DNA of 64,000 nt from Melitaea cinxia (taxonomy: Eukaryota > Arthropoda > Insecta > Lepidoptera > Nymphalidae), in contig NC_059423.1 of the NCBI RefSeq assembly GCF_905220565.1, positions 3,034,001-3,098,000 on the forward strand. The letters run 5' to 3'. Below are positions 1-11,361 of this stretch, in pieces (position 1 is the first letter of the stretch; each line of letters opens with the position of its first letter). The notes below the pieces were generated by a model. It had not been told where the DNA came from. It saw only the letters and a list, made by a program, of their open reading frames with translations, and did not search any database. Position numbers and translations under genes: made by a program.

Positions 1-484
1 ATGGCGTATTCTACCTCCTGCTGTTAAAGCCTATTCGTAACTTATTCACAGGATAAACTTTAAACAAAACCGACGAAACAGGCTCTAGCACTAGTAACCG
101 TATACATCTATACCACTAAAAAAATCATTTCAAAAGACAAAAAAATCGCTCAATATACACCCCATTATAACATAGCCTTAGTGATTAAACCTTCCGTAAC
201 AATCTCATTTATGGAAAATTTACTCCTTTAATACCACTACCATCAAAACGGGACTTGGATACATAATAGCTTGGTATTCCCAATGACTTGTTTTAACATG
301 CTTTTTAGTATGACGTATTTATATCTGCGTCATATGTAACAATTATATCTGCGTTATATTAAACTTATATATCTATTTTCTTGAGGAATCCCGGAAAGTT
401 TGTGTTCGCATCTTTCGAACTAATTATGTTAATGTAATGTTAAACTTTTTTGAATTAACAAAGTTATGTTTAAATTTAAAAGGA

Positions 485-622
485 TTCCTAATAGCGATAG
501 TTACTCATAGTAATATATCCGGCAACCCGTAGTTAAGTAGTGATGTGGATTAAACTTCGATCCCTTTTCCTACGTGGGGAAAGAGTCCTATGCCCAGCCG
601 TGGGACGTTATAATTTGAATCG
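485..622 (+). repeat. SINE family A, 3' half
   Basis: Contains TAGCGATAGTTACTCATAGT, CCGGCAACCCG and the CCCAGCCGTGGGACGTTATA tail. Confidence 0.75.
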
Positions 623-625
623 ATA

Positions 626-2100
626 TATATTTAAGATTTAGTCGTCCAATTGGAACGAATTTTTTTTAAATATTAAGTGAAAAATATCAAGGCATTTAAC
701 GTCAATATTATATGTTTTTTTTTTTTATTTTTGTTTAGTGACTTATATACATAATTATGTATATAAGTTATGTCTTATGTGTATGTTTATTTATAAGTGA
801 ATAATAATTACTTTAAAACATTGAACTTTGTTTTGGATCTATTCTAAAAAATAATTTCCGCTTCTATCAAACGTAATCGTAGCTTAATTCTTAAGGTTAG
901 AATCACGTTAGCAAATATTTACCGGTTCGTTGACGTGGTTGGCAATGACCGTGCTGTCCGCTTCAGGGTCTTGGGTCGACTCCTGACCTAAGACTGCGAA
1001 TAGTTTTGTTGTGTAATCACTTAAAATTATTTTTCAGTAAACTTTATTTAATCTTTAAATCGCTTTATGTTACGAGACCGCCATTTTACGTTTATTTTTA
1101 TTATTATAAAATGTTGTATTCCTGTATGATGCAATAATGTATTAAATAAATAAGTAAATAAATGTGTTAAATTAATTTAAGATGGCCTGAGGCTGGTCTA
1201 TAACGTTCACTGTTGACGCGGTTGAACAGGAAGCTCTATGAAATAACACAAGCTCTTACTTTTGACAATAACAATTTAATGACTTAATTTGTTCTGACAG
1301 AATTTTCTAACATTCTGTACCTATACATAATTCCATTTTTAAAATGTATATTCTATTATTTAAATAAAAATGACAATCAAACTAGCCAGTTAATAAAATG
1401 AGTATAATTGTACCTATACAGACTTTTTAGAGTGCATTAATTCATAAAAAAACTAGCGTTATCTATTCTCTTCGTATAAATTTAATAATTGCCGTCTTGT
1501 ATATTTTTGTACCTAAGTTTTTTATTACTTCTGAGCGCCTGCGCCCCAATTTAATTTTACATATATTATGTAGATACACATCGTAGATCTTATTAGAATT
1601 AGTTACTTCAAAAATGTTTAATTGAATGGTACATAGCGCTTTTTATAAAAACATAAATATGCATTATTTGTGTAATTATAATTTATGTATAATATCTTTG
1701 ATTATTTTTATGTTGTTTTTTTCCGTTTGGTTTATCGGATACACTTTTAAATATTTATAACCGAACTTACACAAATGTAAATAAAAAAAAAACAGTTCTT
1801 TTAATTAATTATTTAGTAAGATAAATTTCGTACCTAACTATTGTTTTCAGAATAAATAAGTAAAATCTATCTGATGATACGACTTAATTTAGTTGTTTAT
1901 GCTATACATTTTATAAAACTACAAGAACTATACAAAACACTTCAATAAAGGACACGCTCCGCTTGTTCGTAACAAAATTTCATCATTATTTTTGTTTAAT
2001 TTTTTTCTGAATATTTTGATACATTTTTTTGAGATTTTATCTTTGCCGAAGAATTTTAAAGTATATTTTTCTAATTTATATAATTTTTGATACCTGTGAT
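626..2100. other. AT-rich stretch without recognisable gene
   Basis: Contains an (AAAT)-like tail near 1141-1165 that may end an old LINE, and a SINE-head scrap just beyond at 2108-2165 (CAGCGCTGGATTGCGGCTG). Positions 1-484 also show nothing. Confidence 0.5.
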
Positions 2101-2444
2101 ATTTTTTTGACAACGCATTAGCAACGGTCACAGCGCTGGATTGCGGCTGTTGCGCTGGCAGTTGCTTAACAAACTTCATACTGTCATATTTTTTTTTTGG
2201 TAAACACATTTATTGCCTTTAATTTTTTTAATTCAAATTTTCTTGAGACAGCAACAAACAAAAATATACCATTCCGTGCAATCGCTTAGAAGCTATACGC
2301 TCATGTACATGTCAGTGATTGACTTTTAGTTATAAAATTATTATTAATTGCACACCAAGAAAAAAATAAAAAAAACAAGAAAAAGTACATTTGATGGCTT
2401 TATCGCATCAAGTAATTTTTTCTTTACAACCTTTGGATTGAAAC

Positions 2445-2798
2445 TGAATCATCATTACAGCCTATACAGTCCACTGCTGGACATAGGCCTCCACAAGTTC
2501 ACGCCAAAAATAACGTGAACTCATGTGTTTTGCCCATAGTCACCACGCTGGGCAGGCGGGTTGGTGACCGCAGTACGGGCTTTGTCGCACCGAAGACGCT
2601 GCTGCCCGTCTTCGGCCTGTGTATTTCAAAGCCAGCAGTTGGATGGTTATCCCGCCATCGGTCGGCTTCTTAAGTTCCAAGGTGGTTGTGGAACCTTGTT
2701 ATCCCTTAGTCGCCTCTTACGACACCCACGGGAAGAGAGAGGGTGCTGTGTGGCTACGGCACTAAAGAATTTAGCCACCCTCTCTCTTCCCGTGGGTG
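2445..2798 (-). mobile_element. Family B SINE-like element with inverted 5' end
   Basis: Full reverse-orientation copy from the AGTCCACTGCTGGACATAGG tail. Its 5' end is followed by a second 5' end facing the other way: 2723-2745 and 2776-2798 are perfect 23-bp complements around a 30-base spacer. Confidence 0.85.
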
Positions 2799-2879
2799 AA
2801 ACTGAATAATAGTTAGTAATAGAATATAGTAATAGTAAGAAGTTCTTCTCCCGCTTCTCTTTTTCTTCGCTATGTCCTA

Positions 2880-3016
2880 TGCCCAAAGGTTGTCTGGAAG
2901 AAATCGCTCTTAGCGATAAGACCGCCTTTGTACATCTTTCTTTTCATGTATCACTTTTTGTAATGTTTCTTTGTGGTGTACCATAATGAGTATTTATTAT
3001 TATTATTATTATTCTT
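2880..3016 (+). repeat. CR1-like LINE 3' end
   Basis: GGTTGTCTGGAAGAAATCGC, GATAAGACCGCCTTTGTAC and an (ATT)n tail. Confidence 0.75.
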
Positions 3017-3131
3017 AGTTAACAAAGATAAAAAAAAACTAATTTAGAACACCCACCTTTTTTGAAGAGAAGGTAAAAAATAAGAATTAAGTGGGTTTAC
3101 TAAAAAAAATGGGTATAAATAAATAGAAAAC

Positions 3132-3132
<1 letters not shown>

Positions 3133-3189
<57 letters not shown>
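3133..3189. repeat. (TA)n microsatellite
   Basis: More than 25 uninterrupted TA units directly before a Helitron. Confidence 0.95.
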
Positions 3190-3192
<3 letters not shown>

Positions 3193-3213
3193 TGAGAAAA
3201 ATATTTTAATAAA

Positions 3214-4110
3214 TCTATACTAATATTATAGTTTGTTTGCATTGAATAGGCTCCGAAAGTACTGAACCGATTTGAAAAATTATTTCACTGTTGGGAAGCT
3301 ACACTATCCGCGGGTGACATAGGCTATATAATATACTAGCCGACCCGTGCCCACTTCGTTGGACGTTAATTATTATTATATTAACCAAATAACATACTTT
3401 AAAGTACACATTTTATAGCACTTAAATAAATAATATGTTGCTCCCGTGTATTTATTATTTTAAATTACAGAACCAAATAACATACTTTAAAGAACAAGTT
3501 GTATAGCACTCAAATAAATAATATGTTGCTCCAACGACATCTATCAAAAATCGAGAAAACGTCGTCGATAGACTAAATAAAACTAAATTAATAATGTCTA
3601 AAGACTAATAAATTGTTTTCTAATAGCGATAGATGGCGCTAGTTTATTTACCATTTTGATATTCTATTTTAATCTTTTTCTTATTTACTGAATTTTTTGT
3701 TCAGTTACAATAAAATATAGCCTGTGTCACTCCCGAATAGTGTAGCTTTCTGTTAGCGAAAGAATTTTCATGATCGGATCAGTATTTGCGAAGATTATCC
3801 CCTACATACAAACAAAGTTATAAACTTTACCTCTTTATACTATTAGTATAGATTATATTTTCAAAAAAAATTAGGGGGAGCGTATGAAAACTCCAATAAT
3901 GTAACCAAGGTGTAGAAAATAACTAAAATACTCTTAACGAAAATGCAATAACAAACAAATCATTAAAATATAAAGAATAGTACCTATATTAAAATAATAA
4001 TTACTTATTTCAATAAGCTGATGTAAATAGACGGGTTTATGTGTGTGTATTATAATTTTTAATTTTGAATTTTTGTTAAAAACCCGCGCGAAGCCGGGGC
4101 GGGCCGCTAG
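3214..4110 (+). mobile_element. Helitron (non-autonomous), host of a nested Helitron
   Basis: Starts TCTATACTAATATTATAG between A and T and ends GAAGCCGGGGCGGGCCGCTAG followed by T, the expected TC...CTAG Helitron ends with A/T target. The paralogue at about 36772-36906 has the same inner sequence without the nested element. Confidence 0.85.
3336..3852 (-). mobile_element. Helitron nested in another Helitron
   Basis: On the minus strand it begins TCTATACTAATAGTATAAAG and ends CACGGGTCGGCTAG, flanked by A and T. Removing it restores the sequence seen in the 36.8 kb paralogue (GCTATATAATATATTATATT), so the boundaries are well supported. An internal duplicated segment of about 88 bp lies at 3385-3560. 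Confidence 0.85.
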
Positions 4111-4540
4111 TAAATAAAGAAATACCTCGTGATAGCAACATTGGTTTCGCTCGTTTAAGTATTCGATATCAATTATCTAACAGTTAACGAATCCTTCAAG
4201 GCTACGCGAACCGTGTTTACTCGTGAATTTTTTAAAATTGATAATATTATTAAGCTCATTACATTAAACCAGTTTCGGGCAACCTTGATTTTTAGATATT
4301 TAAATATTTTTGTATTACCTATCTGATATAATTAATATTCGTTTTTCAATTAAACTATGAGTACAAAATTAAAAATACGTAATGCTGTTATTGTGCGTGT
4401 ATTTGCAAAAATTGTGCAATTGTTGTTATTTTGACAAGGACACTTTCATATCAAGATCTAAGTTAAAAAATATAATATAACAAGCTCGTGCTACTGTTTT
4501 CTCTGCAATATTAAATCAAATTTCGATCTAGCGAGTACGT

Positions 4541-4645
4541 CGTTCCATAGCTTAATTGGCTAAAGCACGGACACGGTAAGTCGGAGATACGGGTTCGATC
4601 CCCGCTGGAAAGATCGATTTTTAATATGATATTAAAAAATGTTAA
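4541..4645 (+). mobile_element. tRNA-headed SINE, second type
   Basis: The head folds like a tRNA: D-arm TAGCTTAATTGGCTAAAGC, a 5-bp anticodon-type stem and T-arm ACGGGTTCGATCCCCGC. The loop has C at the usual U33 position, so it is not a functional tRNA gene. A short AT-rich tail TTAATATGATATTAAAAAAT follows. A related copy is at 41443-41533. Confidence 0.7.
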
Positions 4646-4652
4646 GATTAGC

Positions 4653-4944
4653 CTACGGTCACAGTCATGGATTGTACCTGTTGCGCTGGCGGTTGCGGGT
4701 TCGATCCCCGCACATGACAAACATTTGTATTGGCCATACAGGTGTTTGCCGTGGTCTGGGTGTTTGTGCACTCCTTGTGGGTCTCCCCACCGTGCCTCGG
4801 AGAGCACGTTAAGTCATCGGCCCCGGTTGTTATCATGTACACCTGATAGCGATCGTTACTAACAGTAGGGAATATATCCGCCAACCCGCATTGCAGTAGC
4901 GTGGTGGATTAAGCTCTGATCCTTCTCCTACATGGGGAAAGGGG
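4653..4944 (+). repeat. SINE family A, damaged head
   Basis: Box B (GGTTCGATCCC) and body are intact; box A is lost. It lies directly after the second-type SINE. Confidence 0.8.
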
Positions 4945-5084
4945 AAGCGTAAGATCAACCTAAGTTAAAAAAGATATATCAAGCTTGTTTTACCGTTTTC
5001 TCTGCAATATCAAATCAAGATGTAAATTCAATAAAATAATAAGTAAATAAATACACTTGACATATAAATGTTCTAAAAAGATAG

Positions 5085-5310
5085 GACTCAGAGTAAAAAA
5101 AAAACTCAAAGTTTGGAGCAGCCTGTCTAGAAGTATCTTAACTTTACAAATTTAATAAACACAGCCAAATGAAGCTGCTCTCAAATAATGTGTGCATATG
5201 ACACCAGACTCATTAGGACTAAGGTAGAGAGGGGTCAGAAACGCGCTTGCAATGCTGCTGTTGTTACAGTCATCCATAGTCTAGCGTATTACCATCAGAG
5301 GACTAGTGTT
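5085..5310 (+). repeat. Retroposon family C, decayed
   Basis: AAGTTTGGAGCAGCCTGTCT and AACGCGCTTGCAATGCTGCT. Confidence 0.6.
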
Positions 5311-5391
5311 GGCTACTGCAGTGGTATATAGTAAAATAATCTCTACTGACTCGGTTCTGACATGATTGACTGATTTTCTGATATTACTAGT

Positions 5392-5494
5392 AAAGGGAGG
5401 GTACGAGTGGACTTTGATATGAGACTTGGTCACCCTCATGGAGTACCACAAAGTTTCATCTTAAAGCCAGTTTCTCACCTCGTGCCCTCCCTTT
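5392..5494. mobile_element. Small inverted-repeat element
   Basis: AAAGGGAGGGTACGAG at 5392-5407 pairs with CTCGTGCCCTCCCTTT at 5479-5494, 15 of 16 bases. The interior contains GVPQSFILKP-like codons, reminiscent of an RT motif, which may be a relic of captured LINE sequence. Confidence 0.5.
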
Positions 5495-5737
5495 GTAAGT
5501 GCACTGTAATTTTTATATTTAGAACAGACTTAAAAAGTAAATTTAGTAACACTAAAATCGTCAAATGTATTCAGAAGCGGAAGTTCTTATGACCTTCAAG
5601 AAGAGAACATGTTTCGGTTGTTATATTTAATATTCAAAACTAAATATTATTTACTAAATATTCAAAATTAAATCATACCTATATTAGTTCACTTACAAGC
5701 TATTATATTGTATTTATTTAATTTTGATTTGATAATA

Positions 5738-6068
5738 TCATCATCATCATCACTTCAGCCTAACAGTCCACTGCTGGACATAGGCCTCCACAAGTTCACG
5801 TCAAAAATGACGCGAACTCATGTGTTCCGCAAATAGTCACCACGCTGGGCAGGCGGGTTGGTGACCGCAGGGCTGGCTTTGTCGCACCGAAGACGCTGCT
5901 GCCCGTCTTCAGCCTGTGTATTTTAAAGCCAGCAGTTGGATGGTTATCCCGCCATCGGTCGGTTTTTTTAAGGTCCAAGGTAGTAATGGAACTATGTTAT
6001 CCCTTAGTCGCCTCGTACGACACCCACGGGAAGAGAGGCTTTATTCTTTAATGCTGTAACAACACAGC
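5738..6068 (-). mobile_element. Family B SINE-like element
   Basis: (ATC)n tail, then the full family body to the terminal GAAGAGAGGCTTTATTCTTT and ACAACACAGCAT. Confidence 0.85.
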
Positions 6069-6548
6069 ATAGCATGATTTAATAATAATTGTGTTAAAAT
6101 CTACTCCATTGCGATTCTGCTGTGGAGAAAATAAATACAGATTAAAAATATAAATTTCACGTAACTGTCACCATGTCCGTAAACAAGTATAAATTTAAAA
6201 GTTAAAGAATCTTAATAAAAACACAATAGTTTCGTTTGATGACGAATATATAAAATAGATGTTAAGAAAATGCCATAATATATTATCCTACTGTTGGTTT
6301 TTAGCAAGAAGAACCAGGGTAAAAACACTTCTTTGGACTTAACAAAACGCATCGAAATTGGTTCACCGGTGCTAGAGCTACGATGCCACTAACAGACATT
6401 TTCGCTAAACTAATAACACCCCTCTTTTTTATCGGGGGTTAAAAAGAGAAATCAAATTTATGTTTTGAACAATACGTAAATAAAATTGGAAAACTGTGCG
6501 TAATTATTTCCTATTTTTTTAGCTTACGATAAAGTATTATAGGATGAC
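6069..6548. other. Unassigned, old repeat scraps
   Basis: 6330-6442 ends with ACCCC...GGGGTTAAAAAG, like the terminus of a common dispersed element; otherwise nothing identified. Confidence 0.35.
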
Positions 6549-6569
6549 ATGAAATATATCTGTTTATGT

Positions 6570-6573
<4 letters not shown>

Positions 6574-6623
<50 letters not shown>

Positions 6624-6646
6624 TATATACATACATATATATATAT
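6574..6646. repeat. (TA)n microsatellite, slightly interrupted
   Basis: TA run with a few ACAT interruptions. Confidence 0.95.
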
Positions 6647-6754
6647 GATTTTATTTGCTCATGTATATACTAAGCCATTAACGTTATTTTATATTTCCTC
6701 CCTTTTTACTTCTTTATCTGAATTTTACTAATACTCGATTTTGCACGCCTACAA

Positions 6755-6875
6755 ACGTCTGTTCTTATACATCCTAAGGTTGGCTGGTAGAGAATGCTTA
6801 TAGTATTAAGCCCGCCTTTTGTACAATTCTTTAATGTGTTGTGCAATAAAGTATTAATAAATAAACAAATAAATA
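6755..6875 (+). repeat. CR1-like LINE 3' end
   Basis: AAGGTTGGCTGGTAGAGAAT, CCGCCTTTTGTACAATTC and an (AATA)n tail. Confidence 0.7.
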
Positions 6876-6884
6876 TACAACAAC

Positions 6885-7000
6885 CGCTTTGAAAGCGATC
6901 GTTACTCGTAGTAGGGAATATATCCGCCAACCCGCATTGAAGCAGCGTGGTGGATTAAGTTCTGATCCTTCTCCCACATCGATAAAGAGGCCTATGAAAT
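6885..7000 (+). repeat. SINE family A, 3' half
   Basis: AAAGCGATCGTTACTCGTAG through GGATTAAGTTCTGATCC and a shortened tail. Confidence 0.75.
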
Positions 7001-7265
7001 AGGATGGCCTAGAAATAGAATGTTAGAAGCTTAATCATTATCAGCATGAGATATTTGTTTTGTATTCGTATAGTACTATAAAATTAAAGTATAACAGCCT
7101 TTTTAGTAAAAGCTTGTAGGCCATAAACATCAAAGCATGACTCGAACATCAAACGATTTGACCAGATACGAAGAAGTCTAATTTTTTAAAGTGTATAAGT
7201 TTCTTTGCTTACATTACCATTATTATACATTAAAATTTTTTACCCTTCAAGACTAAAGTTTCTCT

Positions 7266-7709
7266 CGTCAAACTCTCATACATCCGATCATTGATTACGC
7301 CGATGTCACTTGTTTAGATGCCACCGAAGAATCACTTAATAGACTTGAGCGACTACAAAATTTATGCTTGCGTTTCATTTTCGGCTTAAAAAAATATGAT
7401 CATGTAAGTCACTTTCGTAAGCAGCTCCAATGGCTACCTATCCGCCATCGTAGAAATTTTAGAATACTTTGTTTCCTTTTTAAGACTCTTTTTAATCCTC
7501 GTTCTCCTTCGTATCTACGGGACCGCTTTTCTTTCTCTCACGATGATGATTCTCCGTGCAGATCACTTAAACGTTCTCTTCTTCAGATGCCCACCCACCG
7601 TACCGATTTTTATTCTTACTCCTTTACTATACATTTTGTTAGACTTTGTAATTCCCTACCATATGAAATTCGCGATTGCAAAACACTACGTTATTTAAGA
7701 AAAGAGTGA
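7266..7709 (+). pseudogene. C-terminal part of a CR1/Jockey-like reverse transcriptase ORF
   Basis: Reading from about 7266 gives IHPIIDYADVTCLDATEESL then LERLQNLCLRFIFGLKKYDH, HFRKQLQWLPIRHRRNFRIL and FVRLCNSLPYEIRDCKTL, ending at TGA in 7707-7709. These are the usual motifs of the region after the RT domain in CR1/Jockey-superfamily LINEs (the LNWLP and NSLP blocks). EN and RT catalytic parts are absent, so this is a 5'-truncated dead copy. Confidence 0.75.
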
Positions 7710-7974
7710 GAAAATTGTACCTTAATCAATCCTACTCTAAAATCAATTTAATTAAATGTCCTTATGCGTATTGGAATATATTATCGTATGTATTATATTA
7801 TGTATCGTATATGTGTTTGCGTGTATGTATAAGTATAAGTATCGGTGTGTATTGTATAATTATGTATTTATTATATATTATATTTTTATTATCTATATGT
7901 TTAGATTGTACACGTTAATTTTGCGACTGTCTTATAAGTTTCCTGTAGCAGGACTACTGGAAGAGATTCCATCA

Positions 7975-7986
7975 TGGGATAAGTAG
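7975..7986. repeat. Target-site duplication of the R1 fragment, left
   Basis: TGGGATAAGTAG, repeated at 8765-8776. Confidence 0.92.
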
Positions 7987-8444
7987 TGCCTTCACGCGTA
8001 ACGGCTGCCTTGCGCCCGGTCCTTGAGCGGTGGATGCGCCGTAAGCGCAAACCCCTCACCTTCCGTCTGACGCAGGTTCTCACCGGGCACGGCTGCTTTG
8101 GTGAATACTTGTGTCGGACGGCCCAAAGGGAGCCGACGACTGAATGTCACGATTGTGGCGAAGCGGTGGACTCTGCCCAGCACACCCTCGAGGTGTGCCC
8201 GAGATGGGCGGCGCTACGTCGCGATCTGACGACAGTCCTCGGAGGGGACTTGTCACTGCCGAGCGTTATCACCGCGATGCTCGGCGACGACAAGTCCTGG
8301 AAGGCGATGATCTCCTTCTGCGAGACAGTAATGTCCCAGAAGGAGAACGACGAGCGGATGAGAGAGGGGGCCGCCGACGAGGCCTCCATCCGCAGGCGAC
8401 GAACGGGGGTGCGTAGAAGGCGCTACTTAATGCGTTTCCAGTAA
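7987..8444 (+). pseudogene. C-terminus of an R1-type ORF2 (5' truncated)
   Basis: The frame is intact up to TAA at 8442-8444. It contains LTQVLTGHGCFGEYL and the CCHC finger CHDCGEAVDSAQHTLEVC, typical after the RT of R1-clade ORF2, then an Arg-rich tail. RT and endonuclease are missing. Confidence 0.85.
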
Positions 8445-8764
8445 CGCCCCTGTGCCCATGTCGGGCCGGGATGGGAACCCGGTCCTGCTAGACATGGCGT
8501 CGTCGGGATTGTTCAGAGGTGAGCCGGACAGTCCCATGGAGGAGAAGTCTGGTCTTTTCGCCGAGGCCAGCCTGTCGCTGGAGGGATCCTATTGCCTGCA
8601 GATCCGGGACCCTCCAATTAAAGCGGCTGAAGGCTCCCGCAGGTGTTTTGGTCGGTAGTGCACCCCCAAGTGCTAAGCCGACATACGGTCTAGGAATGCC
8701 TACCCGGGCATCCTGGATATCACCCGTAAATGGGTTACCCTGCGATATCAAAAAAAAAAAAAAA
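7987..8764 (+). mobile_element. 5'-truncated R1-clade LINE with target-site duplication
   Basis: TGGGATAAGTAG flanks it at 7975-7986 and 8765-8776, and it ends in a 15-nt A-run (8750-8764). It contains the last 152 codons of ORF2 and a GC-rich 3' UTR. The GC content contrasts with the AT-rich host LINE. The 3' UTR is unrelated to that of the helicase-bearing LINE, so it is a different family. Confidence 0.92.
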
Positions 8765-8776
8765 TGGGATAAGTAG
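8765..8776. repeat. Target-site duplication of the R1 fragment, right
   Basis: Second TGGGATAAGTAG, directly after the A-tail; the CR1 3' UTR then continues with AGCCTTTGTACC. Confidence 0.92.
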
Positions 8777-8870
8777 AGCCTTTGTACCAGCATTGTTTAT
8801 AAGAGCTATTTCCTTTTGCTATCCTAGTGTACATAAATTATTAAATAAATAAAAAATAAATAAATAAATT

Positions 8871-9439
8871 ACCATATAAAAATGTCGGAAACAATAAATA
8901 ATTGTTGTTTTTCTCTATAACCACAATCTGCATTGGGATATAATTTCCATTAAAAGCAGTTGCAACCTTCGGTTTTACCCAGATATTCTATCTCCTTCCA
9001 ACTCTAATACATTGTCATATGTAAGAGCGAAATAAAATATATGATTCATACTATTAGAAAGGATTCAATACATACTAATAAAACGTCCTTGCTTCATTCG
9101 TCATCTGTTTTGCGTACTGGGAATTTTATAATTATTTTTACCTTTGATTAAATTATTAAATTAATGTCAAGTGCTAAAAGTATACTTTCACGAAATTTTT
9201 CTAATATAGTAATTATTATGTTGTAACATTTAATAGAATAAAAAGGAATGCTTCTAGAAACTTCTTGGCCTCTAAATATTATTAAGACTGGCTGATAATG
9301 GGCGCCATTTTTTTTTCGCCCAGCTAAGTTGTAACCCACGCATATGTTAATCATCCGTATCACTTAAGCTATGTGTCTAATCGATATAATATTTGTGCAA
9401 CGTTAATTTTCGCACAATGGCCTTGGTGGTCACATGGCA
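8871..9439. other. AT-rich, nothing recognised
   Basis: No ORF with coding character and no repeat match within the window. Confidence 0.5.
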
Positions 9440-9645
9440 CCACAGGAAATAATTTGCTCAAAATTTGAAGCAAGCCATATAGAGAAATACGCCAACTTTA
9501 CAAAAAATCACAGCTAAATAATACTTAAGTTGGCAAGAGGTCCTGGGGGGGTTCGGAGTAGGGTCGGCAACGCGCTTGCGATACTTCTGATGTTGCAGGC
9601 ATCTATACGCTACGATAAATGGTAGCCTTGTTCGCTGCCATGCTC
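9440..9645 (+). repeat. Retroposon family C, decayed
   Basis: GGGTCGGCAACGCGCTTGCG and TTGCAGGCATCTATACGCTA. Confidence 0.65.
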
Positions 9646-9691
9646 ATATAACATTATAACTATATTATCGATCGTATAACATTATATATTT

Positions 9692-9982
9692 TTACCGAGG
9701 TAGGGCAAAGCAGAACTTTCCTCAGGAGCTCAAAATATGGAGCAGCCCGACTGTGGTAGTACCTCGACCTTACAGAAGACCACAGCTAAATAATACTGTT
9801 TTCAAGCAGTATTGTGTTTCTGTTGGTGAGTAAGGAGACCAGAGCTCTAGGAGGGATAGGGGATTGGGTCGGCAACACGCTTGCGATGCTTCTGGTGTTG
9901 CAGGCGTCTATAAGCTACGGTAATCGCTTACCATCAGGTGAGCCGTACGCTTGTTTGCCGACCTATTTATATAAAAAAAAAA
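9692..9982 (+). mobile_element. Retroposon family C, best copy
   Basis: About 290 bp from GAGGTAGGGCAAAGCAG through TCGGCAACACGCTTGCGATG and CAGGTGAGCCGTACGCTTGT to an A-tail. No promoter boxes or ORF, so it is a LINE 3' end or a SINE of unknown origin. Confidence 0.75.
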
Positions 9983-9989
9983 TAACAGC

Positions 9990-10960
9990 AAACGCATTGC
10001 CAACCCTACGCTCGACCCTCTCCAGTAGCTCGGTAAACTTAATCACCACAGAAACACAACAATAGTTGAGAACAGAAGGTACTAATTGGCAATTTTTACA
10101 GACGTGAAGACAATACGATTGTGAACTACATTTTTGTTCTAACTACGCATATTTATAAACAACGTGTTAGATAATCTCTTGCATAATAAATCGAATTGAT
10201 GGTAAAAAAACTCATAATTATGTCGCTGGTAATTTAAATTGATTTACATTGGACATTTTTTGGAAGATTTTTAATTAATTCCTAACTTATCTCGAAAATG
10301 GAATATTCCAAGACTTTTGTGATTTTGTATGGAAGAGTTTTATATTACTGTATTTATAATGTGTGACAGGTAGGCAAAATGGTTACAGCAATGACTGTTG
10401 CGGTTTTGGTCACGACTTTGACCGCTGCTTTTGACAAATATTTGTTCAAATGGTTGTGGTGACTTGAGAATTTGTGATTGTGTCTGCGTCTTTCTTGACC
10501 TACTTTATACACAGTAAGTGTGAACAATTAGTGTACGGTCCGCCTAAGTAAGCAGTTATCATAGCTTATGGATTCTTGCAATATCATCACTTGCATTGCT
10601 CACCCTACTTTTGGTACTCCCCAGGAGCTATCTCTCTCCAGGAGAAAAAGAAGAAAAAAGAGAAAAAGAAAGAACAAAACACTACTTGAAAACAATTTAT
10701 CTGTGATACAATGGATACATCTCCCTCTATGATACAACGAATTTGTATCATAGAGGGCGTTAAATATCGGCTCTTTAATAAAATCGATTAATTAAGGTAA
10801 TTTCTTAATAATAACATAACATTCTTGTGACACATTTTAAGGAAAATGTTTAAATACAATTGTCAATTTATGTCACTTAAAACCGACCTTGATATTTACG
10901 AAAACTTTTTGAAACACTATTTCGTAACAACTTCGAGTATAACAACTTGTTGACAACTAT
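9990..10960. other. Mostly unassigned
   Basis: Contains a decayed SINE-like head at about 10375-10440 (GGTTACAGCAATGACTGTTG) and the hairpin at 10723-10757; nothing else recognised. Confidence 0.4.
10723..10757. repeat. Perfect 15-bp hairpin
   Basis: CCCTCTATGATACAA and TTGTATCATAGAGGG with a 5-base spacer. Confidence 0.85.
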
Positions 10961-10964
10961 TATG

Positions 10965-11262
10965 AAGTGGTGTATGTATGGTGTTGTGTGTGGGATCGTA
11001 TCGCCTCTCGTAGCTTTGATTCCCACTCGGGGCATATATCTGTATTCTTACAAATATTGGTTTCTGGTCTGGATGTATATCCTTGTGGATCTACTTTCTG
11101 TGACTCAGAGAATCCGTGAATTTTTCGGCCCTGTTGTCTTAAATACCTGATTGCAATATTACTCGTTGTAGCGAAATTATCCACCAAACCGCGATAGAAC
11201 AGCGAGGTGGTTAAATCCTGTTATGGAAAAAGATGCCCAGCTGTGGGATATGACAGACTGAA
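10965..11262 (+). repeat. SINE family A variant
   Basis: A box-B-like TTTGATTCCCACTCGG, the CAAATATTGG body, then CGATAGAACAGCGAGGTGG and GCCCAGCTGTGGGATATGAC. Confidence 0.65.
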
Positions 11263-11361
11263 TCAATCAATCAATCAGTTATTTCATAATCAATAAAGTT
11301 TTATTAATTAATAAATATTTAAATAAAATTTGTTCGAACTTGAACTAACATTATAACGCTC

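Larger units (their letters stand above)
4453..5020. repeat. Direct repeat of about 70 bp flanking two SINEs
   Basis: 4453-4522 and 4950-5020 share CTAAGTTAAAAAA and TTTTCTCTGCAATAT with about 80 percent match, so the locus carries an old short duplication with both SINEs between the copies. Confidence 0.6.
7230..8870 (+). mobile_element. CR1/Jockey-like LINE 3' end, interrupted by an R1 LINE
   Basis: Holds a decayed RT C-terminal coding tail, a 3' UTR with CTGGAAGAGATTCC and CCTTTGTACC motifs shared with many LINE 3' ends in the window, and a TAAATAAATAAA tail. The R1 fragment at 7987-8764 splits it. Confidence 0.75.

Noticed and set aside
2561..2886. Two overlapping ORFs on opposite strands
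   Set aside because: Both fall inside the family B repeat and recur at other copies, for example 23116-23319.
4541..4613. Functional tRNA gene
   Set aside because: Same tRNA-derived SINE head, with a weaker fold.
5407..5592. Protein-coding gene containing a GVPQ motif
   Set aside because: Only a few RT-like residues inside a small inverted-repeat element; no further RT blocks in frame.
6549..6731. Tyr/Ile-repeat ORF
   Set aside because: Translation of a TA microsatellite.
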